The position numbers and the translations under genes were made by a program. From Acidimicrobiales bacterium AG-410-I20 (GTDB lineage: Bacteria > Actinomycetota > Acidimicrobiia > Acidimicrobiales > MedAcidi-G1): 64,000 nucleotides of DNA. Location: assembly GCA_003215175.1 (NCBI GenBank), contig QCKS01000002.1, forward strand, positions 1 to 64,000. Direction: 5' to 3'. The notes beneath the pieces are model-generated. The model did not search any database, was not told the DNA's origin, and saw nothing but the letters and a program-made list of their open reading frames with translations. This document shows, one piece after another, positions 1 through 8,853 of this stretch; the first letter of the stretch is position 1; every line of letters begins with the position of its first letter.

Positions 1-1
1 C

Positions 2-91
2 GCCGGGTACATCGTGTTCTCGTCATCGAAGAAACTCTTGAGTGAGTTCAGACGAGAAATGGATTACGACGATTCGTTAGTCAATACATAG
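2..91 (+). CDS. possible 3' end of an upstream gene (partial)
   Basis: Frame 2 is open from the window edge to a TAG at 89-91 and encodes about 29 residues ending in DYDDSLVNT. It would be the C-terminus of a gene that starts outside the window. The stretch is too short to recognise a family, and an open frame of this length can arise by chance. The 67 bases between this stop and the next start at 159 are AT-rich and may hold the promoter of the crotonase gene. Confidence 0.25.
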   Translation, partial: AGYIVFSSSKKLLSEFRREMDYDDSLVNT

Positions 92-158
92 TGAACTAAT
101 ACTGAAAATAAATTGTGCCACTTGGGACAATTACTGATTAAACGATTATCTTTCTTGT

Positions 159-980
159 ATGGAAGAAACTAAAGACGTACCTCTTGATGGTGGTACAGAA
201 GAAATACAAATCACCCGTGAAAATGACATTGTCACAATAACCCTCAATCGTCCTGAGGTCATGAATGCAATGACCTCAAAGATGTTCAGTGATTTTGGGC
301 GTGCCTGTAGAGAAATCAATGAAGACATCTCAATTCGCGCTGCAGTTATAACAGGTGCCGGAGGAAATTTCTGCTCTGGAGCTGATGTTGGCGGGAAAAG
401 AAATGAAGCCCTTAGTTCGTCAGAAACTATACCTCTTCGCAATCTTCGAAGAATAAAAGAATCAGCTCAAGCGCTTCACGATATACAACATCCAGTAATA
501 GCTAAGGTACGAGGTGTCGCCGCTGGGGCTGGACTCAATTTAGCATTGGGATGCGACCTCATATACGCATCAGATAATGCCAGATTTTCTGAAGTATTTG
601 CCCGTAGAGGTCTTTCTATTGATTTTGGTGGTTCTTGGCTTTTACCAAGACGTGTAGGACTTCACCGAGCGAAAGAACTGGTCTTCCTAGCAGAAATGAT
701 TGACGCTACTGAAGCGGATCGAATCGGATTAGTAAACCGAGTGGTGAGTGACACGGAGCTTGATGCATATGTTGTAGACATCGTAGAAAGAGTTGCAGCC
801 GGACCGCCATTAGCATTGTCATTAAGTAAAGCTCTTTTGAATAATGCATCGACTTCTTCAATGAGTCAGGCGTTAGAAGCAGAAGGGTCCGCCCAAGCAA
901 GCAATTTTTCCACGGAAGATGTCCGCGAAGCAGGATTGGCATGGATGGAAAAAAGACCTGCGAAATTCATCGGCCGTTAG
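159..980 (+). CDS. enoyl-CoA hydratase/isomerase family protein, PaaG-like
   Basis: A crotonase-fold acyl-CoA enzyme of 273 residues, about normal length. The two oxyanion-hole loops are visible as NFCSGADV (about 70-77) and GVAAGAGLNLAL (119-130). The two glutamates used by classical hydratases are not at their usual places: Asn127 and Phe147 occupy them. An Asp lies in GLSIDFGGSW (about 151-160), as in the PaaG-type isomerases. I therefore expect double-bond or epoxide isomerisation of an acyl-CoA rather than simple hydration; the substrate is unknown. The next gene starts 16 bases downstream, so the two are probably co-transcribed. Confidence 0.85.
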   Translation: MEETKDVPLDGGTEEIQITRENDIVTITLNRPEVMNAMTSKMFSDFGRACREINEDISIRAAVITGAGGNFCSGADVGGKRNEALSSSETIPLRNLRRIKESAQALHDIQHPVIAKVRGVAAGAGLNLALGCDLIYASDNARFSEVFARRGLSIDFGGSWLLPRRVGLHRAKELVFLAEMIDATEADRIGLVNRVVSDTELDAYVVDIVERVAAGPPLALSLSKALLNNASTSSMSQALEAEGSAQASNFSTEDVREAGLAWMEKRPAKFIGR

Positions 981-996
981 TTATTAGGAGCATTAC

Positions 997-2313
997 GTGG
1001 ATTCAAGAAATAAATATGATGCTGTCATAATTGGTGCAGGAGTAATTGGCTCTGCAGTAGCTTACGAATTAGCACAACGCGGATGGAAAACTTGCAACAT
1101 CGACAAACTTCCTACTGCTGGATACGGATCCACTTCGAACTCGTGCGCAATTGTCCGTTTCAGCTATTCGACGTACCAGGGCGTAGCAATGTCCTATGAA
1201 GGCATGCATTACTGGACTGACTGGGACAACTATTTAGGAGGACCAGAAGTTGACGAATCTGGACTTATAGAGTTTAGACAGACCGGTACTGCGCTCATTA
1301 AAGCTCCAGATGGACATCACGAAAAAGTCACCCCTCTTCTTGAAGAACTCAACATCCCGCATGAGCACTGGGACTTAGAAAAACTTTCAGAAAGACTACC
1401 AATACTTGACCATGGCGTATTTGGCCCTCCAAGCAGACCTGATGACGATTCTTTCTGGGCTGATCCAACGGACAACATCGTCGGAGCATTATTTACTCCA
1501 GAATCAGGGTATGTAAGCGACCCACAGCTTTCGTCACATAATCTGCAACGTGCTGCTGAAAGTTGTGGAGCGGAATTCCGATTTGGACAAAAAGTAATAT
1601 CAATAAATAAAGAAGGGAATCAAACCACCGGTGTCGGTCTTGAAGATGGAACACAAATCGAATCCCCAGTCGTAATTAATGTTGCTGGCCCACATTCCTA
1701 CATAATTAATGATCTAGCGGGACTTACAGGAACAATGAACATAACCACCAAGGCACTACGTCACGAGGTTCACCATGTTCCTTCACCAGAAGGATTCAAT
1801 TTTGAAGTAAATGGTATGCATGTTTCAGATGGAGACGCTGCTGTCTATTTCCGTCCAGCTACCGGTAACAACATTTTGATAGGTAGTGAAGACCCAGAAT
1901 GCGATGTAAAAGAATGGGTGGATCCTGATAACTACGATCAAGAAATCCGTGATGATCAATGGGAAGCCCAAGTGCTGCGTTGCGCTAGAAGAGTAGAAGG
2001 ACTAGGTCTACCACATGAGAAAAAAGGGGTAGTTGATCTTTACGATGTGAGCGATGACTGGATACCAATTTATGACCGGACTGACCTCGATGGTTTTTAT
2101 GTCGCGATTGGTACGAGTGGGAATCAGTATAAAAATGCAGGAGTAGCGGGCCATTGTATGGCGGAACTCATTACAGCTGTTGAATCAGGACATGATCACG
2201 ATGCTGACCCTGTGAAGGTAAACGGGCGGTATACCGGCTTAGAAATGGATCTTGGGTTTTATTCAAGGAACCGAGAAATTAACCCAAATTCATCTTTTTC
2301 TGTGAATGGTTGA
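997..2313 (+). CDS. FAD-dependent oxidoreductase (DAO / sarcosine oxidase-like family)
   Basis: A 438-residue flavoprotein of the glycine oxidase/sarcosine oxidase fold. The N-terminal FAD motif GAGVIGSAVAYELAQRG (about 13-29) is clear, and a C-terminal GTSGNQYKNAGVAG segment fits the second flavin-contact region. The family oxidises secondary or tertiary amines or amino acids, giving an imine and reduced flavin. The start is GTG at 997, chosen because AGGAG lies six bases upstream (986-990). It follows the crotonase gene by 16 bases and ends one base short of the convergent dddP-like gene. The proximity to the methylated-amine locus suggests an N-methyl amino acid substrate, but this is inference. 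Confidence 0.8.
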   Translation: MDSRNKYDAVIIGAGVIGSAVAYELAQRGWKTCNIDKLPTAGYGSTSNSCAIVRFSYSTYQGVAMSYEGMHYWTDWDNYLGGPEVDESGLIEFRQTGTALIKAPDGHHEKVTPLLEELNIPHEHWDLEKLSERLPILDHGVFGPPSRPDDDSFWADPTDNIVGALFTPESGYVSDPQLSSHNLQRAAESCGAEFRFGQKVISINKEGNQTTGVGLEDGTQIESPVVINVAGPHSYIINDLAGLTGTMNITTKALRHEVHHVPSPEGFNFEVNGMHVSDGDAAVYFRPATGNNILIGSEDPECDVKEWVDPDNYDQEIRDDQWEAQVLRCARRVEGLGLPHEKKGVVDLYDVSDDWIPIYDRTDLDGFYVAIGTSGNQYKNAGVAGHCMAELITAVESGHDHDADPVKVNGRYTGLEMDLGFYSRNREINPNSSFSVNG

Positions 2314-2314
2314 A

Positions 2315-3622
2315 CTAGCAGAATTCTGTAAGGCTTAAAGACCAAGGTGTCAGATTTTCATATCCAGTTTCGGTGATCAAAACCTGATCTTCTAGTTTCA
2401 CTCCTTCGCCGCCGGCATAGGGGCCAACATAAGACTCAACGGTCATTACCATCCCTGGTTCGAGCACACCGTCATAGCCGAAATCTTCCCAACTCGCCGG
2501 AAAACCAATGCCCGGCCATTCATCACATTGACCCACTCCATGAAAAAGAACACTGTAATGGCGGTAATCATCTAACGAAGGAAACCAAGCTTTATGTGTT
2601 AATTCATGAAATGAACGCCCAGGAGTAAGTAATTCTATGTTTCGTGTCATCTGTTCAAGAGCCAGTTCATGGGTATGTTTTTGCGCAGCGCTTGGTTTTG
2701 AATCACCACAAATCCATGTTCGCGAAATATCAGTCATCATCCCATACGAGCCAACGAGATCTGTGTCAAAGCCAACTAAATCACCATCTTGGATGACATA
2801 ACTTGAACACTCCTGAAACCATGGATTTGTTCTTGGGCCTGCTGCAAGTAAACGGCACTCCATCCATTCGCCACCACGCGCAAGCATTTCAGCCCAAAGT
2901 ACCCCCCATAACTGTTGCTCCGAAATTCCCGGAGTGAGGGCTTCAAAAAGTTTTTGGCAAGAGATACGAGTTGCCTCAACCCCACATCTCATTGCTAAAA
3001 GCTCGTCTTTGCCTTTTATCGCACGAGCTCTTTCCATGATCTCCATTCCGTTAGTGAGAGTTAGGCCAGTAGCTTCCAATGCCGTTGATCCCTGTGGAGG
3101 AATGACATCAACAGCTAAACGGGTGTTCCCTCCTCCGTATTTCTTCACAAGATCATGTATTTCTTTAGCCATTTTTTCTGCTTGTTCATTTGAGCGATCT
3201 CCAGCTAAAAAATAAGTGAAAGAAGTATTAGGACGTACTTCCGTTACATGAGGGTTATGGCCAGAAAGGAAATCACAGCCGCTAAATTCCCAAAGAACTA
3301 TTGGACCGTCAGCTGCTATGAACGCCCATCTTGCCTGATTGTGACTAATCCAGAGTTGCATATTCGGAGAATCAGTGGCATACATCAAATTCAGTGGATC
3401 AAAAAGTAAAGCACCTGCAACGTCATTTTTAACCAGTTGTTCTCTAATTCGATTAACTCGATAATTTCGCATCTCTTCAAGATTGGGAAGAGACAGGCCT
3501 GCCGCAGCCCACTCACTGAGAGCAGGCTCTCCAGGTCCCATCACAATTCTGTGGCCATCTGAGAGAGCTGCTTGAACTAGTGGATCGTCCATGGATTTAC
3601 GTATTTTTTCTTCAGCACCCAT
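2315..3622 (-). CDS. dddP: DddP-type DMSP lyase (M24 metallopeptidase fold)
   Basis: A 435-residue member of the M24 (creatinase/aminopeptidase P) fold. All metal ligands and the catalytic acid described for the DMSP lyase DddP of Ruegeria lacuscaerulensis (D295, D297, D307, H371, D377, E406, E421, as I recall them) have counterparts with a near-constant offset of 9-10. They are D286, D288, D298, H361, D367, E396 and E411; Tyr356 lies five residues before H361. The Asp-x-Asp-x9-Asp spacing and HGVGQCDEWP separate it from ordinary M24 peptidases. DddP cleaves dimethylsulfoniopropionate to dimethyl sulfide and acrylate in the cytoplasm. It is the last gene of a long minus-strand run, 7 bases after the dimethylglycine dehydrogenase-like gene. 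A related lyase or hydrolase of another zwitterion remains possible. Confidence 0.8.
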   Translation of the reverse strand: MGAEEKIRKSMDDPLVQAALSDGHRIVMGPGEPALSEWAAAGLSLPNLEEMRNYRVNRIREQLVKNDVAGALLFDPLNLMYATDSPNMQLWISHNQARWAFIAADGPIVLWEFSGCDFLSGHNPHVTEVRPNTSFTYFLAGDRSNEQAEKMAKEIHDLVKKYGGGNTRLAVDVIPPQGSTALEATGLTLTNGMEIMERARAIKGKDELLAMRCGVEATRISCQKLFEALTPGISEQQLWGVLWAEMLARGGEWMECRLLAAGPRTNPWFQECSSYVIQDGDLVGFDTDLVGSYGMMTDISRTWICGDSKPSAAQKHTHELALEQMTRNIELLTPGRSFHELTHKAWFPSLDDYRHYSVLFHGVGQCDEWPGIGFPASWEDFGYDGVLEPGMVMTVESYVGPYAGGEGVKLEDQVLITETGYENLTPWSLSLTEFC

Positions 3623-3629
3623 TAAGCCC

Positions 3630-6065
3630 TCAACTTCTCATCTTTGATCCAGAAGGATCAAAGAGCGGCTCATCTAATGGAGTAGCAAGACGCTTCTCAC
3701 CGAGAATTTCAATTTCAAATGTTCCATTTGCATCAATAGGAACGTAGCCAAGAGCACACGATTCTTGTGACCAATGTGCATAGCCCCCAGAAGTAACCCA
3801 ACCGACCACTTCACCGTTAACCCATATTGGCTCATCGCCGATCGCATCAACATCCTCAGTGTCGACTTTGAAAGCAGTTAGCTTACGACTAATACCTTTT
3901 CCTTGAGCGGCTAAAGCCGCTTCCCGACCAATAAAATCTCCTTTATCTAATTTTACGAAGGGCCCCAAACCTGCTTCCCACGGGTTATAGATTGGGCGGT
4001 ACTCGGTAGCCCAACCTCCAAAGTTTTTATCGAAACGTAAAGAGTTCAGAGCATGCAGTCCAAACAATTTCATTCCAAATTGCTCTCCAGTTTCAACTAG
4101 CAAATCAAAAAGAGAAGCCTGTAAAGAAGCTGGCACCCATAATTCGTAACCGAGATCTCCAGTAAAAGAGATACGTCCAACTATGGCTGGAACCATGCCA
4201 ACATTCATCGGTCTAATGTCTAAAAATCGAAAAGCCTCATTGGAAACATCTTCTTCAACCAATGACATCAAAACATCTCTAGCAAGCGGTCCGGCAATCG
4301 AAAGTCCTGTCATTTCATGGCTTAATACCTGATAATGAACTGATCCATCATCAGGTAGATGGCTTGTGAACCATCGGAAGTGATAACCCTCAGCTACACC
4401 TGAGCCAAAGACGAGAAAACGCTCTTCTGCGCTAAATGAGTCGGCCAAAGTCGCGACAGTGAAATCTCCTATCAACATGCCCATTTCATTAAGCATCGGG
4501 GTAAGAGCAAGTCGTCCGGGAGAAGGAACGTTGTTTGTAACAAGTTTTTCTAGAAACTCTCTTGCTCCCGGGCCTGAAAACTCATGCTTTGCAAAACCTG
4601 TTGTTTCTATCAACCCTACTTTTTCTCTGACAGCACGAACTTCTTCCCCAACGCGATCAAAAGCATTTGAACGTTTAAATGTCACATCCTCAATTGGTTC
4701 CTTTCCTTTTTCTTGAAACCACAACGCGTTCTCAAGTCCGTAACTAGCTCCCCAGACCGCATTGGCCTCTGTCAGACGTTCGTAAATAGGAGAGGTGTAC
4801 AGCGGACGCCCCGCCGGTAGCTCTTCATTCGGGAATGAAATTTGGAACCGGCGACTGTAATTCTCCATAACTTTTTCTTGGGTATAACGCGGAGAAGTCC
4901 AGTCCCCATAGCGTGCTACGTCCATTCCCCAAATATCAAAACCTGGGTCTCCTGTGGTTATCCAATTTGCCATAGCTAAACCAACACCCCCGCCTTGGCT
5001 TAGACCTGCCATAACGCCACAAGCCACCCAGTGACCTTTTTGGTCGCGAATAGGCCCGATTAACGGATTCCCATCTGGAGCAAATGTAAATGGGCCATTT
5101 ATTACTTGCTTTATTCCCACGTCATTAAAAATTGGGAAATGAGCAAAACTCACTTCAAATGAAGGCTCAAGCCGGTCTAAGTCAGGGGTAAGAAGTTGAG
5201 AGCCAAAATCCCACGGCGTTTCTTTAACAGACCAGGGAACACATGCTTTTTCATAGGTTCCTAGTAAGAGTCCAGCACCTTCAGCACGCAGATAAATTTC
5301 ACCACCAAAATCTACTGCGCCAAAACCGTGCCCGCCTGTTGCTTCTAGCCAAGGTTTGATTTCAGGGATTTCTTCCGTAAGTAAGTACATGTGCTCCATT
5401 GCCAAAATTGGTAGTTCAATACCACACATGCGCCCGACTTCACGTGCCCAAAGGCCACCACAGTTAACAATATGTTCAGTGTTTATTACTCCTTGTTCGG
5501 TAACTACATCCCATGTGCCATCTTTTTTTTGAACTAGGTCGTGAGCCCATGTGTTTCTATACACTTCTGCTCCAGCCATTCGCGCTGCGGTAGCATAAGC
5601 ATTTGTTACACCGGATGGGTCTACGTGCCCGCCGACTGGATCCCACATAGCTCCAGCGAAGTATTTTTCCTCAAGGATGGGAAGCATCTCTTTAGCCTCA
5701 GCAACGGAAATCATCTCAGTTTCCATAGAGAGATATTGTCCGCGCGCATGAGTCATACGTAGCCAATCCAGTCGCTCTTCGGTGTCCGCTAGCATCAATT
5801 CTCCAGTTTGATGGATACCGCAGTCCACGCCGGATATTTCTTCTATATCTTTGTAAAGTTGCACGGTATATCTCTGAAGAGCAGCAATATTTGGGTCACC
5901 GTTGAGTGTGAGCATGCCTCCAGCAGCGTGCCAAGTTGAACCAGCGGTTAATTCTTTGCGTTCCACTAAAACTACGTCAGTCCAGCCGGCCTTGGTTAAG
6001 TGATAGAGGATGCTCGCTCCGACTACACCACCTCCGATGACCACAACTTGTGTGCTGGTTTTCAT
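3630..6065 (-). CDS. dimethylglycine/sarcosine dehydrogenase-like flavoprotein with GcvT domain
   Basis: An 811-residue two-domain protein. The N-terminal DAO-type FAD domain has GGGVVG at 11-16 and STWHAAG with His46 at the place where mammalian dimethylglycine dehydrogenase carries covalent FAD. From about residue 430 a GcvT-like tetrahydrofolate domain begins (YTSPIYERL region) and ends near residue 800. Enzymes of this family oxidatively remove N-methyl groups from dimethylglycine or sarcosine and pass the carbon to tetrahydrofolate as methylene-THF, or release formaldehyde. The gene lies 18 bases after the MttB-like gene and 7 bases before dddP, so it belongs to the same transcript. Whether the substrate is dimethylglycine, sarcosine or another N-methyl compound cannot be read from the sequence. 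Confidence 0.88.
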   Translation of the reverse strand: MKTSTQVVVIGGGVVGASILYHLTKAGWTDVVLVERKELTAGSTWHAAGGMLTLNGDPNIAALQRYTVQLYKDIEEISGVDCGIHQTGELMLADTEERLDWLRMTHARGQYLSMETEMISVAEAKEMLPILEEKYFAGAMWDPVGGHVDPSGVTNAYATAARMAGAEVYRNTWAHDLVQKKDGTWDVVTEQGVINTEHIVNCGGLWAREVGRMCGIELPILAMEHMYLLTEEIPEIKPWLEATGGHGFGAVDFGGEIYLRAEGAGLLLGTYEKACVPWSVKETPWDFGSQLLTPDLDRLEPSFEVSFAHFPIFNDVGIKQVINGPFTFAPDGNPLIGPIRDQKGHWVACGVMAGLSQGGGVGLAMANWITTGDPGFDIWGMDVARYGDWTSPRYTQEKVMENYSRRFQISFPNEELPAGRPLYTSPIYERLTEANAVWGASYGLENALWFQEKGKEPIEDVTFKRSNAFDRVGEEVRAVREKVGLIETTGFAKHEFSGPGAREFLEKLVTNNVPSPGRLALTPMLNEMGMLIGDFTVATLADSFSAEERFLVFGSGVAEGYHFRWFTSHLPDDGSVHYQVLSHEMTGLSIAGPLARDVLMSLVEEDVSNEAFRFLDIRPMNVGMVPAIVGRISFTGDLGYELWVPASLQASLFDLLVETGEQFGMKLFGLHALNSLRFDKNFGGWATEYRPIYNPWEAGLGPFVKLDKGDFIGREAALAAQGKGISRKLTAFKVDTEDVDAIGDEPIWVNGEVVGWVTSGGYAHWSQESCALGYVPIDANGTFEIEILGEKRLATPLDEPLFDPSGSKMRS

Positions 6066-6083
6066 TATTTTCTCCTAGTAAAT

Positions 6084-7619
6084 TCAATAATCGGTTTCTA
6101 CGCCGCCCTCAGCGACTCTGCGTTCTAAATAGTCATCAAGTTCTTCTCGAGTTTCTTTACGCATTGCCGGTTCTTGATGCGTATCTATAATTTGTTGCGC
6201 CAATTTTGTTGCTCGTTGGAAAGCATCAATGCGGCCAGTTTCATCCCAACTTTCAAAGTTTCGCCAATCAGAAACCATTGGCTGAAAATGTTCAGTACTG
6301 TATCGGTCTTGCGTATGTTGCGACCCAAAGAAGTGCCCAGCTGGGCCGACTTCTGCGATAGCTTCTACTGCCAGACTCGCATCATCAATGGTGATTGGTT
6401 TAAGCATGGCGGCCACCATGCTAAGTATGTCAGCGTCAATGACTACTTTTTCGTAGGACGTCAAGAGTCCACCTTCAAGCCAGCCTGCTCCATGCATCAT
6501 CAAGTTCACTCCGCCCATCACTGCCCCCCAGATCGATATGACACTTTCATAAGCTGATTGAGGGTCGGTGCTATTAGAGGCATTCACATTTGAAGATCTA
6601 TATGGAACGCCATATCGTCTTGCGAGTTGTCCACCTATAAGACAAGCCTGCCAATATTCCGGTGTTCCAAAAGCTGGGGCGCCGGAACGCATATCTACGT
6701 TTGAAGTGAATCCACCATAAATTACCGGAGCGCCTGGACGAACCACTTGAGTGTAAGCAATTCCCGCGAGAGCTTCTGCATTCTGGAGTACAAGTGCGCC
6801 AGCAACAGTCACTGGGGCCATAGCGCCGGCCAAAGTAAAAGGAGTAATAACTATGCACTGATTGCGTGAAGACATTTCTTGTATTCCATGAAGCATGACC
6901 GTGTCGTAACGCAAAGGAGTGCTGGCATTAATTACAGAAGAAATTGATGGTTCGTTGTTGAAAGTTTCCTCATTCACCTCTCGTGCGATACGAGTCATTT
7001 CCATAGCGTCAATGTTGCGTTGTCTGCTCAAACTATAAACGAAAGGAATTTTGTCAGAGAGGGTCAAGGAATCATGAGTCGCATATAGATGCCTTACAGA
7101 AGGATGTATATCCATTGGCTCAACGGGATACCCACCAGAGGCATGAATAATGTTTAGAACTTGTCCCATCTTGAGGAGATTTCTGTAATCTTCACGATTC
7201 CCATCCCGTCGATCTCTTCCTAATCCCGTAACAAAAGGTGGGCTAGCAACCAAAGTGTTAGTAATTAAATTTCCGCCCAAGACCACATTACGTTCTGGAG
7301 TTAACCCGTGCATTACAAATTTTTCGGGAGCTGTAGAGACCAACGACATGACTAATTCAGGATCAAATCGGACTCTTTCTCCTTCCACTTCTGCTCCTGC
7401 ATTGGCGAGCTGAGTTCTTGCTGTCTCGTCTAAAAAGTTGATACCAGTTTCAGAGAGAACTTTTAGTGATGACTGGTGAATAGCCTCTAACTCATCTTCA
7501 GAAACGGCTCTTAAGGGTTCAAACCGCATTTGAGGCTGGCCGAAAGGCAGTTGTTCACTAATAACATCGCGAGTTTTTGGTCTTTGACTCCTTACTCCTC
7601 GCCGCCGATTCTCGGTCAT
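6084..7619 (-). CDS. MttB/MtgB-type trimethylamine methyltransferase family protein (non-pyrrolysine)
   Basis: A 511-residue protein of the MttB family, similar in length to the characterised glycine betaine and proline betaine methyltransferases. Recognisable stretches are TPFTLAGAMAPVTVAGAL, GGFTSNVDMRSGAPAFGTPE and MHGAGWLEGGLL. The frame is uninterrupted, so there is no amber pyrrolysine codon. Known non-Pyl members demethylate quaternary amines (glycine betaine, proline betaine, carnitine) and methylate a cognate corrinoid protein. No corrinoid protein gene is present nearby, which leaves the methyl acceptor open. Its start codon overlaps the stop of the upstream enolase-superfamily gene (ATGA, 7616-7619), indicating translational coupling. 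Confidence 0.88.
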   Translation of the reverse strand: MTENRRRGVRSQRPKTRDVISEQLPFGQPQMRFEPLRAVSEDELEAIHQSSLKVLSETGINFLDETARTQLANAGAEVEGERVRFDPELVMSLVSTAPEKFVMHGLTPERNVVLGGNLITNTLVASPPFVTGLGRDRRDGNREDYRNLLKMGQVLNIIHASGGYPVEPMDIHPSVRHLYATHDSLTLSDKIPFVYSLSRQRNIDAMEMTRIAREVNEETFNNEPSISSVINASTPLRYDTVMLHGIQEMSSRNQCIVITPFTLAGAMAPVTVAGALVLQNAEALAGIAYTQVVRPGAPVIYGGFTSNVDMRSGAPAFGTPEYWQACLIGGQLARRYGVPYRSSNVNASNSTDPQSAYESVISIWGAVMGGVNLMMHGAGWLEGGLLTSYEKVVIDADILSMVAAMLKPITIDDASLAVEAIAEVGPAGHFFGSQHTQDRYSTEHFQPMVSDWRNFESWDETGRIDAFQRATKLAQQIIDTHQEPAMRKETREELDDYLERRVAEGGVETDY

Positions 7620-8836
7620 AACCCTTCCTTGAACGGTTGAGGTTCAATTTCAGGCATTAAATGAAGGTCATTCTCTGAATAGGGGTTAGCGCGAGCGACA
7701 TCTTCGTTTAATACCACCCCTAATCCTGGCTCACTAGAAGGAATTACATTTCCGTCTTCCCATTTAATTGGAGTTTCTAAAAGGTCGGCATGAAATCCGT
7801 CGAAGGTTCCAATACATTCCAAAATTAGAAAGTTTGGTGAACACGCAGCTAAGGCAATGTTTGCTGCAGCTACGACAGGTCCGCAGTAGCAATGGGGGGC
7901 AATTAACGCATGATGGGTTTCCGCTATGGAAGCAATCTTTTTACCTTGAAGAATTCCACCACTTCGTCCTAAGTTCGGTTGCAAAATCTGAGCAGCGTTT
8001 GATTTCAAAACCGCAGCAAATTCTGAAACTGTTGTAAGTCTTTCTCCTGTTGCAACTGGGATACTTGTCCCGGCGGCAACTGCTGCCATTCCATTGATGT
8101 CATCAGCCGGTATAGGCTCTTCAAACCAAAGCGGGTCATATTGCTCAAGTCGTTGAGCTAATCGTAATGCTCCAGATGGAGTGAACTGTCCATGAGTTCC
8201 AAAAAGTAGATCAGCCTCATTTCCGACTGCTTCTCTTAAGGTAGAAACATATCTTTCAGATAGATCAAGCCGCTCCAACGAAGGTTGCCTGCCATCGAAT
8301 GCAGTGTAGGGACCCGCAGGATCAAACTTTATGGCAGTAAACCCCTTACTGATTTCTATAAGTGCTTGTTCAGCAGCTAACTCAGGTTTTGTATATAGAT
8401 TTGGTTCGTCTTTAGGGGCATAAGCGTCTTCTTCAGGAGGGTAGAGGTATGTGTAACTCCTTAAACCCTCATGGATGCGACCACCAAGTAAATCATAAAC
8501 CGGACGGTTTGTCTCTTTACCGATGATGTCCCAGCAGGCCATTTCAAGAGCACTGATCACACCACAAAGAGTTGGGTCCGGCCGAGACGAATACCCGCTT
8601 GCGTACGATCTTCTCCAAAATGATTCGATATTGAAAGGGCTTTCTCCGATTAGCCACCGTTCGGCAAGATCCTCGATCATTTTGGCGACAAGGTGAGGGC
8701 TAAAAGTGGCTACATAAGCTTCACCTACGCCTTTTACTCCTTGGTCTGTAGTAACGGTTACAAATATGAAATACCGTCCGCCATGGCGAGGAGGAGGATT
8801 ACCTACTACAAAAGTTTCGACTTCAGCAACCTTCAT
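7616..8836 (-). CDS. mandelate racemase / D-galactonate dehydratase-like enolase superfamily protein
   Basis: A 406-residue enolase-superfamily member with the N-terminal capping domain and a C-terminal barrel. Against E. coli D-galactonate dehydratase (D183, H185, E209, E235, H285) a constant offset of 30 gives H215, E239, E265 and H315, all present. The first metal ligand position is Gly213 (in LLFGTHGQFTP) instead of Asp. Catalytic histidines are therefore retained but one Mg ligand is missing, so the reaction is uncertain. It could be a sugar-acid dehydratase or a racemase/epimerase acting on a betaine, as HpbD does on hydroxyproline betaine. It is 17 bases downstream of the alcohol dehydrogenase gene and overlaps the MttB gene. 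Confidence 0.85.
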   Translation of the reverse strand: MKVAEVETFVVGNPPPRHGGRYFIFVTVTTDQGVKGVGEAYVATFSPHLVAKMIEDLAERWLIGESPFNIESFWRRSYASGYSSRPDPTLCGVISALEMACWDIIGKETNRPVYDLLGGRIHEGLRSYTYLYPPEEDAYAPKDEPNLYTKPELAAEQALIEISKGFTAIKFDPAGPYTAFDGRQPSLERLDLSERYVSTLREAVGNEADLLFGTHGQFTPSGALRLAQRLEQYDPLWFEEPIPADDINGMAAVAAGTSIPVATGERLTTVSEFAAVLKSNAAQILQPNLGRSGGILQGKKIASIAETHHALIAPHCYCGPVVAAANIALAACSPNFLILECIGTFDGFHADLLETPIKWEDGNVIPSSEPGLGVVLNEDVARANPYSENDLHLMPEIEPQPFKEGL

Positions 8837-8853
8837 ATTTGCCCTCTATCCTT

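Noticed and set aside
2934-3215. + strand ORF inside the dddP gene, and many similar antisense ORFs
   Set aside because: They overlap strongly supported genes, have no family motifs and biased composition typical of antisense shadows.
3630-6065. DMSP demethylase DmdA
   Set aside because: The C-terminal GcvT-like domain is attached to an FAD domain with the covalent-flavin His; DmdA is a stand-alone GcvT-type protein of about 370 residues.
7505-7525. GGTTCAAA stretch resembling a tRNA T-loop
   Set aside because: It lies inside the MttB coding sequence and no cloverleaf or acceptor stem surrounds it. No tRNA was found anywhere in the window.
6084-7619. Pyrrolysine-containing MttB
   Set aside because: The frame is continuous without an internal TAG and its length is that of the non-pyrrolysine group.
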